A stretch of DNA of 64,000 bases, taken from NCBI GenBank assembly GCA_961205875.1, contig OY540810.1, positions 20,522,001 to 20,586,000 on the forward strand, in the 5' to 3' direction. Of the stretch, positions 12,511 through 24,480 are shown one piece after another. A program made the translations under genes and the position numbers. The notes under the pieces are model-generated. The model was not told the DNA's origin, ran no database searches, and was given only the letters and a program-made list of their open reading frames with translations. The first letter of the stretch is position 1, and every line of letters begins with the position of its first letter. This stretch comes from Sialis fuliginosa. Its lineage: Eukaryota; Arthropoda; Insecta; Megaloptera; Sialidae.

Positions 12511-12648
12511 CAAATGGGAAAATCACCCCCCTCTGGTAATGGCCAACAACTGAAACTTTAAATTTTTTTTAAAAATTATTAGGAGCTGATTTGGGGGGAG
12601 GGGGAGGTAATCAAAATTCGTCTCAACCCCATCTAAGGATCACCCTAG
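12511..12648. mobile_element. Half copy of the TTAGGGTG foldback element
   Basis: AAATGGGAAAATCACCCCC, CTCTGGTAATGGCC, GAGCTGATTTGGGGGG and AACCCCATCTAAGGATCACC match the right arm of the complete element at 61329-62240 in order. The left arm and centre are missing. It abuts the preceding repeat. Confidence 0.65.
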
Positions 12649-13939
12649 TGTACAACCTAACTTCTTTTAGAAGTTAGCCTTGCCTCTATATATATAAAAT
12701 AAAAACAAAAAACGAAACTTCAACTGAATAAGTGATGAAAATAAACAGTAGCGCATAATATTACATATTCGTTACATCATAAATCTTGTAGTAAAAACCA
12801 TAAAACAGATATAAATATAACTGTATTTATGTGTACAATTGAATCAACACTAAAGTCATTCTCAACTAATTAAGTTTAAAATAAACTCATAAGTTTCACA
12901 TTACTCGAGTAGAGATATTTTTATTAAAAATGTTTTGAAGTCTAAATCATTTATTACTTTTACAAATGTCACCATTTATTACACACAAATAAACATCACA
13001 TGAAGTTCCATTATGTGATGAAAACTGACAGTTCAGTGTATATAATTATACATAGGAGCGCTATTTTTACATCACTGGGGGAGATACACTGTTATTTTTA
13101 ACTGAAATTTTGTTCAAAACAATTTGATATTATTTAATATTAATTACTTTGTCTGTACTATACATATAACAATGCTTTATCTGTAGTTTGCTCTACAAAA
13201 AAGATAAAAGAATCAATTCTGAAATATTATATATCTACCCGAATTTGGTGATTTTTTAGGAAACAATTTAATTGCCTGTTCCAACCAACCAATTCAATTT
13301 AAGTAAAATCGATAAAGTGGTTCATGCATGAGCTATGTGTGTAACAAAGATTTAAGGAACCGACGGACAGGCATGGAACAAAAAGTGTTTATTTTGAATT
13401 TTTTTCTGCTTTCAGATTTTTGCAAAGAAGCAATTAAGATGTAACTTTATGAAAATCCTTAACATCAAGTGGCATTTACTGTACTATGTAGGTATATTAA
13501 ATTAATATTTTTACTGATTTTCCAAAAAGTTAAATGGCGAAGTTTAGACATTGATTGTTTATTTGATTATTAGTAATACGAAGACAACAAACGAGTTGAG
13601 GGTATCTGGTTTATGTAGTTAGTTTAGTGACAAAGAGACCACAATTCCTTCGTTTGCAGAGTAGGTAATTTAATAGCAGTAAGTCTTCAAGTAAGTCTCT
13701 TAATTCCTCTAGACTTTAGACTTTAGAGACTATCATAGGTAGGTACCTTAATATAATATATATGTATATGTATTTATTTCCAACACAGTGTATGTGTATC
13801 GACTATAAAATATCAACCCTTTGATGGTAGGTTGGGGTTTGTATGACTAGTTATTAAATAAAATAAAAATTAACAAAAATACATTTTATGTAAGATCACA
13901 CCTTTTTGAAAAATTATGTTGAAATTTAAGCCTATTTTA
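12649..13939. other. A+T-rich non-coding DNA
   Basis: No gene or recognisable element. Confidence 0.5.
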
Positions 13940-14833
13940 TTAAGAGGTTAGGCCACTCTAGAGGCCGAAAAAATAGGTTTTTTAGGAGTTTTTTTCAGAA
14001 ATACTACAAAATAAATCAAGATTCCAATAAAGAGTATTTATTATACATATCAGTGACTGTATACAAACAAATTTTTGAAGCGATTAATTTTAAAATGGCG
14101 GCTGTGTAGCGTTTTTCCGATGACGTCTCCGTTTTTTCAGGGTCCACGGCCGGACAAACAGTTCCTGTAATTTTTGAATTATAATAAGCCAACTTTTTTT
14201 TTTTTGATTTTATATAATAACTGCTATAGAAATACGTAGGTTTTTTTCGATATATTCATTTTTGGCCAAATGGCGCACTTCTAAAGTGGACAGTGAAAAA
14301 TTTTCCTAAAAAATCATCAGATAAATGAACTATGCAATATAAAAAAAATCCTACGTACTTCTATAGATAATGTATTTTTCAAGATATATTGAATATTTCA
14401 AGTAAATCGGTTGAAAATTGTCTAAGTTATGTTTCCGGCCAACTCAAAAAATGCAGTTTTGAGATACACGCGTTTGAAGTTTGGAGTAGTAGAAAATCAT
14501 GAATAATTTTGCAATACCTTTAATCCGCGATGCCAGCGGTCGTCTTCCGATATTTTCGGTCTCTTGCTGTATATGTGTATCTCTTTTGCACCTTTTTGAC
14601 CACAATACACTTTGTCACTCATTATAAAAACGAATCAATAACACAATCATTAGCACAATTATCGATAAAAAACAAACCTGGCGGTCTTGTACTATACTTT
14701 GAAAAACAGGTTGTACTCAGAGATATTTCTCGGCCATAATATTTTCGGATATAATTTTTGAGGTCCTAAGAGACCATTTAAAACAATAAAAAAATTGATT
14801 TTTTGAAAATCCTAGAGTGGCCTAACCCCTTAA
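13940..14833. mobile_element. TTAA-flanked element with 18-bp inverted ends (piggyBac-like)
   Basis: TTAA at 13940-13943 and 14830-14833 flank GAGGTTAGGCCACTCTAG and its inverted copy GGGGTTAGGCCACTCTAG, with one mismatch in 18. The roughly 890-bp interior has no transposase-like frame; the 69-codon frame at 14530-14739 has no recognisable domain. A non-autonomous element. The TTAA target fits piggyBac, but the G-rich ends differ from the CCC starts of the copies at 3.1 and 22.3 kb. Confidence 0.65.
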
Positions 14834-15005
14834 GAAGGAAGAATGGAAAATAAACTATAACATTATAGAGGAAAATATTAATATGACCATAGCTTATTCC
14901 TTAAAACTAAAAAATTTAATTATTGTCTAACTCAAAAAATTATTATAAAATTAATAAAAAAAATATTTTTTACTCTTAAACTAAAAAAAAAATACTCATT
15001 GTTAA
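14834..15005. other. A+T-rich spacer
   Basis: No gene or element seen. Confidence 0.4.
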
Positions 15006-15353
15006 CAGGGGTGGGCAACCATTTGTATAACACGGACCAGATTAAAATTTAGGTTTTGTGTGTGAGCCGTAGTAGTTAATGGACACTTTTTTGCTACTTT
15101 TATTCTGAAAATATTAAAAATAATAATAAAACAAATTAATTACTAAAAATTTATCTTTTCATTAATAACAAATAAAAAAGAAATGAAAAAAAATAGTATT
15201 AGTTGAATGCGACATCTAGTGTTGCATAGATTTTAATAGCAATCCAATTTCCGGTTCGATTTGTGTAGTAGCTTAAACACAAGTTGTTATTTCTTCTAAA
15301 GATCTCGCGGGCCGGATTGAAACTTTAAGCGGGCCGGAGGTTGCCTACCGTTG
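15006..15353. mobile_element. hAT-like miniature element (CAGGGGTGGGCAACC)
   Basis: The left end CAGGGGTGGGCAACC and the reverse-complemented right end CAACGGTAGGCAACC form imperfect inverted repeats. Inside, ACGGACCAGATT faces CGGCCCGCGAGATC. The ends match the CAGnGGTnnnCAACC style of animal hAT elements. Flanking 8-mers are too diverged to prove a duplication. Non-coding. Confidence 0.6.
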
Positions 15354-15544
15354 GTTTAGAACAATTTTTTTTAGAACACAACTTTTCATCACAAAAGAAT
15401 CACATTCCATTGCGAGTCTTGGGTTTACCAAATTATTAATAATGAGTACAAATTAACTATTTGATATTAATCTTTAAAAAAAATGCATTTCAAAATTTAT
15501 TTGTTGACAACATAAAAATATGTTTTTATTTTATAGTCTCAATC

Positions 15545-15720
15545 TTAACCATGTGTACAATACGAAACCGAGAAGAGACCGACTTTTTTTGAGACAAGAC
15601 TGAGACTAGATAGCTTCAAATTTAACGAGACGAGACTGTCACCTGTGAACTTTGAGACCGAGACGAGACTTCTGTCCAAAAACGAAATTACTTTTCTAAC
15701 TCTCGTGGAGTCTGTGCGAC
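15545..15720. repeat. GAGACGAGAC-rich repeat
   Basis: Dense GAGAC and CGAGAC words, for example GAGACCGAGACGAGACTTC, with GTGTACAATACG at the left edge. Relatives lie at about 27.1, 27.8, 44.8, 52.85 and 60.9 kb. It is plausibly the subterminal part of a hAT-like family; no coding. Confidence 0.5.
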
Positions 15721-16610
15721 TCCGTCTACCGTATGAGGATTAAAATATATACTTTTTTTTATTTACCTCTGTTTCTACTAGATTTTTTATAATAGCTCCA
15801 CCTTTTATTTACAAAAAACAAAAACAAAACGAACTATAATTTTGCATAAACAAAATGATAAACAAATTACCTGTTGCATTCCACTAATGTTTCGATGAAT
15901 AATTTTTTTACGAAACATGACAGAAAATCATTAGAGTGAACGACTTGTTCGTACTCACTTTTATAACACTGCAATAAGTCACGCCATACACAATTAACAG
16001 ATGATTAATTGGTTTATCATTTTATTAACAGCGCTTGCCTTTGAAGCCTCACTAATGACATTGTTGTTAATAAATGCATGCTGGTTGTAATCCTTTTTGT
16101 TTACGTCCATCTCGGTAAATGCTCTTCGCAATTTGCAAACTAATATATGAAATGTTGACAGTTCTATTTTACCGTGCATAATTTTACTCATATTTGTTAT
16201 GAACGTGGCGTACACGTGTTTTAATATTTAGGGATTATTAATGGATGTTTTTGTGTGTTTTTAAGTACTTAATTACGTGTTTACATTAACGCATTATCAA
16301 CTACATTACGCACATATGTGTTCTTGTATTCTGGATTTTAGCAATGACTAGAATTTCAAACTGCCATTTTTATGTCCGGTATTATAAATAATTTGCTATG
16401 GAGCAAAAGCTAAGCTATTTGTGGAGTATTCAATATATGTATATGAACGACATCTAAATGAAGTGGTGACATGTGTATCTAAAAAATGTATAGCATTTAT
16501 ATTATTAAAGATCTCGAGCAAATTCATAATGAATATATAGCATTAGCTTATCTTTTGTTCTAGAGAAAATTATTTATTATACCTGATATCAATATCTTAT
16601 TATTATTATT
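15721..16610. other. A+T-rich non-coding DNA
   Basis: No gene called. The - strand frame at 15994-16215 has somewhat better amino-acid balance than its neighbours but no domain, motif or splice evidence. Confidence 0.4.
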
Positions 16611-16640
16611 AGCGGACGTGTCCGCGGCTTTTCCTACGTT
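16611..16640 (-). mobile_element. Possible Helitron-like 3' end
   Basis: On the - strand GCGGACACGTCCGC is a perfect short hairpin overlapping CTAA followed by T, compatible with a Helitron terminus. No matching 5' end was found, so this is weak. Confidence 0.2.
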
Positions 16641-17976
16641 GTATAATTTTTTTTGTCAGCACATATAATATTGTTTTAAGTTGGTGACACCCCCGTGGTA
16701 TTTTTCCCACCAGGTCGAATGAAACTAATTACAATAGAACCCTCTATACGTGACAGCGGATGAAATATAAAATTTTTATTTTATTTTCTTTAATTCATTC
16801 GTAAATATAATAATAATAAATTATTACAAAACATTTACCAAATTCATCGAAAAACACGCATTTTAATAAAAAAAAGAATATAATGCTATAATCGGCATAT
16901 ACATATAAGCAGCATCCCTTTCCGTCTTGTGATGGAAAAGGCTATAACAAGCAAGAAAAAGAAGAATATAATGTTTTTTGTTGATTTATATATATGTACC
17001 TATATAATAATAGACCCAATTATATATAATTATTACTTTGTCTATTCTTTTCCCAAACATTACCGATTGTGGTGTGTTATAGTGAACTAATCACAATTAT
17101 AGATTTTTAATTTACCTCGGTATTTTTTCCAATTTACATATAAAACGTTGACAGTTCTATTTCACTTTGTGAACCTCCACTCATATTCATTATGTATATT
17201 ATACAGTATTCTGCATACATATAAGTACCTACATATATATGGTATATGCAGCAGCGATGTATGTATATTCATTTTTTAAATTGCTTGCTTTGCGCATATA
17301 CGAAGGTTTTTCATTTTATAGATAAAACACGAACATCAACAAAATATTGCACAATAAATTGCTCTTCACGTGAATTCAATATAAACGAGAATATTACAAA
17401 AGTGCGGCGAAATATTTATTTTACTTATTTATTATTTTGTTTTTAATTCCTTGTTATTTTTACGTTTTTTTTTCCTATAATCGAATTCATTATGTAAATA
17501 TTGTTATTGAATATATTATTGGTAGTATAGCGGACTATTTAATTATAAGAATACTATTTTTCTAATAGATATTACAAAACATACAAACAATATGTTAATT
17601 TTTGATTGCTCTATCATATTTCCTTATCTGACTCTTGCGCATCCGCCCACTTTACTACAATGTTTGTGTTGTTGCTAACAATGAAAATTCTAGGAAGATC
17701 GGTTCAGTACAAAAAAAAACAATATTATCTAAATTTAGTAGAATAACAATCGTAATCGAACTGTTGCTTTATTTGTTTTATTTTTATTTGTTTAAATATT
17801 ATTTTCATGAATTATCTCTTGCTTTATTTAAGTAAAACATTTTGCTTCCTCGCCATATCGAAGATAAGAGAAGCTTTGCGACCATTTTAAAATGAGAAAA
17901 AAAATGTTCTTCGATTTGAAAATTTTAACTTGATTTTTTCATTTCAGGTCAAGACAAACAATTTCGTTCCGTATTT
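16641..17976. other. A+T-rich non-coding DNA
   Basis: No gene or recognisable element. The two 66-codon frames (17246 and 17635, +) lack any recognisable feature. Confidence 0.45.
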
Positions 17977-18135
17977 GTTGGGTCTGGCTTGAGAACGGTC
18001 CTATTTGAAAATCATCAAAATCGTATGTAAGGGAGAGGGATGACATTCCAAAATATTATTTTTTTCAAGATATCTCAAGAACGACTCATGTAACGTGAAA
18101 ATTTTATAAAATCTTTTTTGTAGAGCATTCATCAA
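17977..18135 (+). repeat. Dispersed repeat, copy 2 (GTTGGGTCTrGyTTGAG family)
   Basis: GTTGGGTCTGGCTTGAGAAC, CGGTCCTATTTGAAAATCAT, GTATGTAAGGG and AAAATCTTTTTTGTAGAG match 12390-12502 in the opposite orientation. Non-coding. Confidence 0.55.
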
Positions 18136-18682
18136 TAAAATTGTATAAAAATTAAATGGTTAATCAATAGCGGGCAGTTAAATTGTGTTTATTAAAATGG
18201 TTCGATAATAATTAACTAGCTTTGGTGAATTTGGTACGAGGAAGCACAGCTGTAGATGTTTTTTCTGTACATTTTTTATAATGATGTCATTCAGCCACTT
18301 GATTTTTGACACTGAAAGCCTTATAAAAATTGATCAAGTATTTTTCGAGCTTAAAAAAAGCATATTAAAGTCATATTTTTTTAGAATTGTATCAAAATTG
18401 ATTCTAAATATGATGTAATTAGGTTTGTTTCGACTTGTGGAAGGTTTCGAGTTAGAGAGGCTTCAGTTAAAAAAAATCGAGTTAAAAGGATAACTTCAAG
18501 TTATAGATAGAGGGCAAAAATCTTCTTAAAAATTAAAAAAATTATAGAAAATACTTGATAATAAAAAAAAGAAAATATTTTTATATTGATAATATTTTTG
18601 TATAAATACCCCTACCTATCTTGACACCCTCATGTACCAGACCACTCTATATAAGAATTAATTACAATTTTATCACACACAC
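18136..18682. other. Non-coding DNA with a decayed tandem repeat
   Basis: At 18428-18510 four or five degenerate units of the type CGAGTTAnAGAGG follow one another. Nothing else is recognisable. Confidence 0.35.
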
Positions 18683-18823
18683 CTTGGGTTGCACAAAGCA
18701 AAATTAATCACAATTAGTTAATTAGTTGTTTTAAAACCATTATTACGCCAATTCTAAATTAATCATGATTTGAAAAGAACTTATTAACTAATTGTGGTTA
18801 ATTTTGCTTTATGCAACCCGAGG
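18683..18823. mobile_element. Miniature inverted-repeat element (CCTyGGGTTGCA)
   Basis: CCTTGGGTTGCACAAAGC on the left matches CCTCGGGTTGCATAAAGC (right end reverse-complemented). The arms continue through AAAATTAAnCACAATTAGTT for about 45 bases. The short A+T-rich centre gives a strong hairpin. Superfamily not determined. Confidence 0.65.
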
Positions 18824-18884
18824 ACAGTTGTATAAATTAATAATTAATATCCATACAGCTATTCCATGTGCGGTAACATTCGGT

Positions 18885-19005
18885 GTTCAGTGTATTTGTC
18901 TAAGCACATTCATCAATGCAGCGCGAAACCGACGTATTTGAACTATGTGAGCAAAGTTTGAAATTTCAATTATTAGAGGAAGAATGTGGCATCAATCAAC
19001 AGTAA
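18885..19005 (+). other. Candidate short coding start with promoter-like context
   Basis: An ATG at 18916 opens 29 codons, MQRETDVFELCEQSLKFQ and LLEEECGINQQ, ending in TAA at 19003-19005. The composition (Glu, Gln, Cys, Asp) is unlike the Phe/Ile/Lys-rich chance frames nearby. About 28 bases upstream, TTCAGTG resembles the arthropod initiator TCAGT. No continuation exon was identified and no family is recognised. It could be a first exon, a short upstream frame or chance. Confidence 0.2.
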
Positions 19006-19727
19006 CAGATGAACTTTTCGAGTGAACGACGGAAGTTTAACATTTACTCTGTGTGTGTGTGCTATGTATGTGTGTGTATTCGAATTGTACAACTTCCTGA
19101 TACGTATCTTTTTGTACAAATGTTGTAATATATTTCCAGCGAGATGTTCTCAATACGGTTGTATATAATTGTTCAAATATTTCAATGTTTCAAGAGTTGT
19201 AATAACATGAGGAGCTTGCTGAATTTTCTGTTATTGATTTTGATCTCTAGACAAACCAATGACATTTTTAAAAGTATAATTATTCTAGACCATAGACAAA
19301 GAGCATGGACCTGTTAACACTATATATTTGTAGTTTAATCATAGTGTGTATATTATGTCTTTATAGTGTATTATTTAGATTAAATCATGATTTTTTACAG
19401 CTTCTACTGATGCATTGCAGAATATAATAATATAACATATAGTAACGTAAAGTTACACATGTTGGACAGATTTTGCTGAAATAATTAATGTTGATATTTC
19501 AAAAGTAGACAATGCGAAAGAACCACCAATAAAAATAAAAATTAAACTTCAAACAATTTTTATCAAGATATTAGAGAGGAAATTAACTTTTAGAGAGGTT
19601 ATATAATCCCAAGTGTATACGTTATGGAAAGTTTTACAAAAATCAAAATACATACGTCTATTTGTAATAAAAATTAACATTCTATCAGGCAGAGATGCCA
19701 ATACAGTATTTGATACTATTAATAAAT
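19006..19727. other. A+T-rich non-coding DNA with a short (TG)n tract
   Basis: Around 19048-19078 there is an interrupted TG repeat. No gene or element is recognised otherwise. Confidence 0.45.
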
Positions 19728-19924
19728 TAGTTCCTCTGTTCCGAAATACTGTTCCAATTTTACGTTTTTCTTTTGTTCCAAAATACTATACCGATTTGAT
19801 GTTATTACTATTTTTGACTATCAAATACTATAAATAAAATGTGGTTAATTAACAACATAATTTATTTTCAATAATTCTTTACGTTGAATGCAAATCGGAA
19901 CAGTATTTCGGAACAGAGGGAGTA
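19728..19924. mobile_element. Stowaway-like miniature element (Tc1/mariner superfamily)
   Basis: TA dinucleotides at 19728-19729 and 19923-19924 flank 26-bp inverted ends that differ at two positions. The right end, reverse-complemented, begins CTCCCTCTGTTCCGAAATA. This is very close to the CTCCCTCCGTTCC start of plant Stowaway elements, which are moved by mariner-type transposases at TA targets. The 193-bp body is A+T-rich and non-coding, the usual size for this class. The short frame across its left side is a by-product. Confidence 0.75.
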
Positions 19925-20200
19925 ATAACGGGAGTAATTAACTTCAACGATTTGAATTGCAAACAATTTTATCAATATCTAATTAAGCCAGAACATTTGA
20001 AGTTGCTGCGCCAAATTGGGGACTCGAATAAGTATACTTGATTTAAGCATGACTTGTAATGCCTTTGACCATGCTTGATCGCAATAAACATCCTTTCTAC
20101 AGTACAGTGATAGCAAGTGCGATGGGTGACCTTTTTTTTTTTTTTTTGGTCGTATTTTTGTGTCCTGGTTTTTGCTAGACCCATCTGGTAACCCTACTAA
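19925..20200 (-). repeat. Possible end of a hAT-like element near 20197
   Basis: On the - strand AGGGTTACCAGATGGGTC, then AAAACCAGGACAC, resembles the TAGGGTTnCCAGA starts of animal hAT elements. A T run (about 20132-20147) follows on the + strand side. No matching second end was found; the short - strand frames here are not called. Confidence 0.25.
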
Positions 20201-22347
20201 AATATTGTAAATAGTATAGTATATATTACTATAATTTACAATCAAGTGATTTTTAACCAAATTTAAAATTGTAATTTTTAGTCTGTCACGTGATCACAAA
20301 CGCGTCTAGCAGAATTGTCACTGATATGACGTCAGAAAACATTAAAAACTTCAAAAAACTGTATCCCTATTGGTTGATTTCAGTTTACTTAGTAGACAGT
20401 TACGTCATGCATGATGAACAAATGAGTACATATTAAGTTATTTTTGAAGTTAATTTTGAAATTTAATTAGAATGTCACCAAAAAAATATTACTAACAAGC
20501 AAATATTTACTCTACTAAAGCAAATGTTACATTTCTATAAAACTTTGTAGAAATTTAGCAAAATAATTAATTAATATTATCAAAGGAAAAAATTAAATAA
20601 AACCAAATCGTTCTGCAATGAAATAAACGTTTCTGGGAAAAAAAGCCTTCAGTCAGATTTTATTTACAATTTTATGTAGGTACATAAAAATTAATTCAAT
20701 TTTTTATTAACGCTTGAATTTAACAAAAATTTGTTTTATAATGTTTTTACATAACAACAAATAATTGTTAATTAAATACTACAAACAAAAATATTAAAAC
20801 AATTACAATGCGGCAACGATAAAGCGTAATATCAAGCAAATAAATCAAAAAGATAAAATATATTTTAATGCTTGCACACATGTATCTTTATGTGTGTTTC
20901 CAGATATTATTTATACGTGTATGAGTTTGTACAGTGGCGGATAATATTCATATTTTAATATTAAGTAAACATATTTGTGGCTTGATGGATACAGTTTGAT
21001 AATAATCATTTTGTTACGACGCAAATTTTTAAATTTATTGAATTTTTAAAAAAATTGACATTTTTAACATCTTGTATTTAAAAAAATGCTATGGGTGTGA
21101 CGAAATTTTCTTATACGCTGAACTTACATTGTATTACAACAAAAAATTAAAAATATTTAAAAAATGTAAAATAAACACAATATTTTATTCATCAACGAAA
21201 ATTAGCACAGATGTAGTTTTATACATACACTTTCAGAAACCGATGAGCGTAATCGACTAATGGTTGTAGGGGGTGAAAAACTGTTTTTTCATGAATAATT
21301 TTAAAATTGCGAATTTAAAAAAAAAATTTAGAATAAAAATTAAAGTTGATAAAATTTTCTGGCCTATCCATGACTTAGCTCGATCCTTAAACATGATGAT
21401 CCACTGTAACACACAGGCACGTGTAAAAATAATAATCATACCGTTAAAAATACAAGCAACAATGGATTAAAAACTGCTGCTTCACCAACAATCAACATAT
21501 TTCTACGTAATTCAAAATTATAAAACATAATATGTGTATACTCTCAATTAAAAAATTATGTTGAAAAATACGGTTGTTTTTGTCGGAGTGCCGCAGCATA
21601 TCTACCCTCTGCGGCAATTTAATAAATATTAACGATCAGGCGAAACATTTAAAAAAGTATACTTTTGATGTAATAAGTATTTTAAGTACTTATGTGTATG
21701 TAGTTTATAAAAAACATATTTGCACTGATCCACTGTGTACCATGATCCACTATTACCCATATTCCTCTACACTGTTTACAACGTATAAGAAAGATCTGTA
21801 GCTTCTTTTATTTCTATTCAAGTGTACGCCACTGAATAATCCGCGATACACGTACATGTATTTATTACATATACAATATACATATGTCAAAAAGTAAAAA
21901 ATTAGTGAAATTAATACAGTTACCTACATGTCATTGGATTCTAGTGTTGGTATTAAAACAGATCAATTATTAATGGATAATGATAATAGAATTCAACAAT
22001 AAATAATCGGAATGACAGATGGCAATAATGGCATCGACATTGAAATATGGACAAGTTAATCAACGGAGTCTATGGACGCTGCACTCTTTGAGACTTAAAG
22101 ATAAATAGTTCAGGAAGGTCTGACAGCGAAACTTCATTAATAATTTTCTTATCCTAATCTTAGACAAATTAAGAAGCTTCTTTCACTCTACAAAAATAAT
22201 GTATTCGTTACATGTAATTAGTTTTACAGGTGGTTCGGAATTTTTTACTGCGATAAATGTAGCAGTTTTGGGTTTTGTTTAGTGAATGTTTGAAAAACAG
22301 GATTCTATTATACTTTATTATATAGATTTATAATGAACAGCTGAGTT
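20201..22347. other. A+T-rich non-coding DNA
   Basis: No gene or recognisable element in about 2.1 kb. A palindromic TGACGTCA (CRE-like) occurs near 20327, but a single 8-mer carries little weight. Chance frames at 21.1-21.8 kb are Lys/Ile/Phe-rich. Confidence 0.5.
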
Positions 22348-22592
22348 TTAACCCTTTACTGCATGAATTATGATTGGAGAAAAATAAAATCTTCGGGGTT
22401 CATGAATATTTTTCAGAACCATATTTAAACCGGCCCAAACATAATCATGTAGTTATAATTTTGTGAAAAAATAAATTAAATGTATTATTATCGAAATATA
22501 TTTTTAGTTTGAAATGATCTGGTTTTTTCTTACTGTAAAATGGATGAGAGAAAAAAATATTTTTTTACAAACCATATGTGGCAAAAGGTTAA
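22348..22592. mobile_element. piggyBac-like miniature element flanked by TTAA
   Basis: TTAA at 22348-22351 and 22589-22592. The ends are CCCTTTACTGCATG on the left and CCTTTTGCCACATATGG (right, reverse-complemented), which are imperfect inverted repeats starting with CC as in piggyBac elements. Non-coding. Confidence 0.5.
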
Positions 22593-22704
22593 TAGTTAGG
22601 TAAATTATGTATAAATGGGGGTAAAAAATTGTCCCAGACTAACAGTACAGATAGTATTACATTAGATTTTATAAATTATATGTATACATGTTCATATAAA
22701 CAAA

Positions 22705-22738
22705 TATAACGCGGGCGAAGCTGCGTGTGGGCCGCTAG
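22705..22738 (+). mobile_element. Helitron-like 3' end
   Basis: ACGCGGGCGAAGCTGCGTG followed by CTAG at 22735-22738 matches the ends at 5.13 and 23.96 kb. The body upstream is not clearly aligned with them, so only the terminus is called. Confidence 0.4.
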
Positions 22739-23609
22739 AATAGGAACATTATTGTACGTAGAGAAGATAATAATTACTTATAATTGTAAGATTAATTAAC
22801 TTAAAATATAATATAATTATATAATACAGTTTTTATAAAGAAATCACGAATTTTGTTATTTTTTATTTATTATTATTGTAAATAAAATGTTTTAAATACA
22901 TACTCGTCATATTAAGAACAGACTGTATGTGCATTTATAATGACTTATTGTTAAAGAAATTACGACTGTGTAAACTAGTTTACATATGTGCATAGTTTAA
23001 GAAACACTGTATTTCACTGCATCATGACATCTTCATTTAAAAACGAAAACTAATTTACATAAAGTTAATAAACAATTTGTTATTATTGTTGCTTACACAT
23101 TTTAAAAAGAAATGTTAATTATTTCACGTGTGGTAATTCTTTGTTTACATCGTACAATTATAAAATGAGGTCATTTAATTAAAAACAATTCTAGATATAA
23201 GTTTCATAAAGTATACAGTGTATTGTAGATACAATGGTTTTATTACGACCGTTGTATGAGATTATGTATATTTATTCAATTTACTTTTTTCTATAGAGTA
23301 ACGCAATCAGTGATTGGTTAGAATAATTGCTTTTAGTAATTAATTTTTAATATACAACCAGTTCAACCCCAAAGACGAAACTTTGCCTAATGAAATTGGA
23401 AGTTGTCCTGGGATATCAGGGCAGTCACGTTTGTTTTCTTGTAATAATATACACTCTACGTCTATATGTTTTTATTAATATTAATTATGTTAATTATTAT
23501 AAATTCTTTACAATTAATTTAAACTGTATAGTATAGGTACGTATCAATTGTTTAATATTTTATAAGTAAATTGTAGATCCATTCCATCTACCTATATCTA
23601 CATATATGT
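22739..23609. other. A+T-rich non-coding DNA
   Basis: No gene or recognisable element. Confidence 0.5.
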
Positions 23610-23960
23610 ATTTATTATATATAGCGAATATATTATAAAATGCAATGTCTCTTTGTCAGTCTGCCCGTTCGTGCGCTTATACTTCGAGAACCACTTATCC
23701 GATTTACGTTTTTTTAAACTCAATAGATATGTTCTTTGCCCAGGTTTTAGTATATATTTTGTTACATTAGATAACATAAGAAATAAGCAGTGACGACAAT
23801 AGTAAATCAAGTCGCATTGCAATAATACGCTACTTAAATATTGAACAATATAGGTATATGTAGAAAATAATTATATAGAATAAAAAGATATAAAATAAAC
23901 TCCGCGACACCATATATCTAACATTTATATTTAAGCGAGCGAACCCGCGGGCTCTGCTAG
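23610..23960 (+). mobile_element. Helitron-like non-autonomous element, short form
   Basis: Aligned with 5134-6037 in the reverse orientation. Shared words are GCCCGTTCGTGCGCTTAT, GAGAACCACTTATCCGAT, TGACGACAATAGTAAATCAA, CCGCGACACCATAT and the G+C-rich terminus GCGAGCGAACCCGCGGGC, ending in CTAG (23957-23960) next to T. About 350 bp against 904 bp for the other copy, so it is a deleted or shorter subfamily. The 74-codon - strand frame inside it is a by-product. Confidence 0.55.
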
Positions 23961-24357
23961 TGTATTTATATTTTTTAGAGGATAACATATTCTCAAGTTT
24001 CTGGTAGTTAGTAGGTAAATGTGCTATAGGTATAAGTATATAAAACCAGTAATTATATTTTATTTTTTCACCTAGATTTATATTTTTGTTTTCTTACCTT
24101 AAGAACAACAGAATGTGTTTTTTATGTATTAAATTTGAATGTTAATTACTTTTTGCTTTTATATTTGTATCCGTTATGGTAGAATTTCGACTGAGCTAAG
24201 TAGTAAAAATGTTCAAAGAAAAATTTTATGTGCATATCGTGCTAATGAGTTTAAAAAAATAATTTTAAGAAAACCTCTTGTATCAAATATATATACATAC
24301 ATATATAAAATATATATCAAATTAAAGTATATAATTATATATTATTAACAATAAGTT
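23961..24357. other. A+T-rich non-coding DNA
   Basis: No gene or recognisable element. Confidence 0.45.
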
Positions 24358-24480
24358 AAGACCGTCTATTAATTACGTAAGGTTTTAGGTGAAGAGAGGA
24401 ATCCACGCATAATACCTTACGTGGGGAAAAGGGGGGACGAGGGGTCAAAAGCGTTACTTACGTAAGGTTTTCTCTTTTAG
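24358..24480. repeat. TTACGTAAGG dispersed repeat
   Basis: ACCGTCTATTAATTACGTAA then GGTTTTAGG; a second TTACGTAAGGTTTT lies at 24457. Between them is CCTTACGTGGGG and a G-rich stretch. The GTCCATnAATTACGTAAGG motif recurs at 10.04 and 40.86 kb and belongs to a repeat common in arthropod genomes. Probably a non-autonomous DNA element. Confidence 0.45.
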
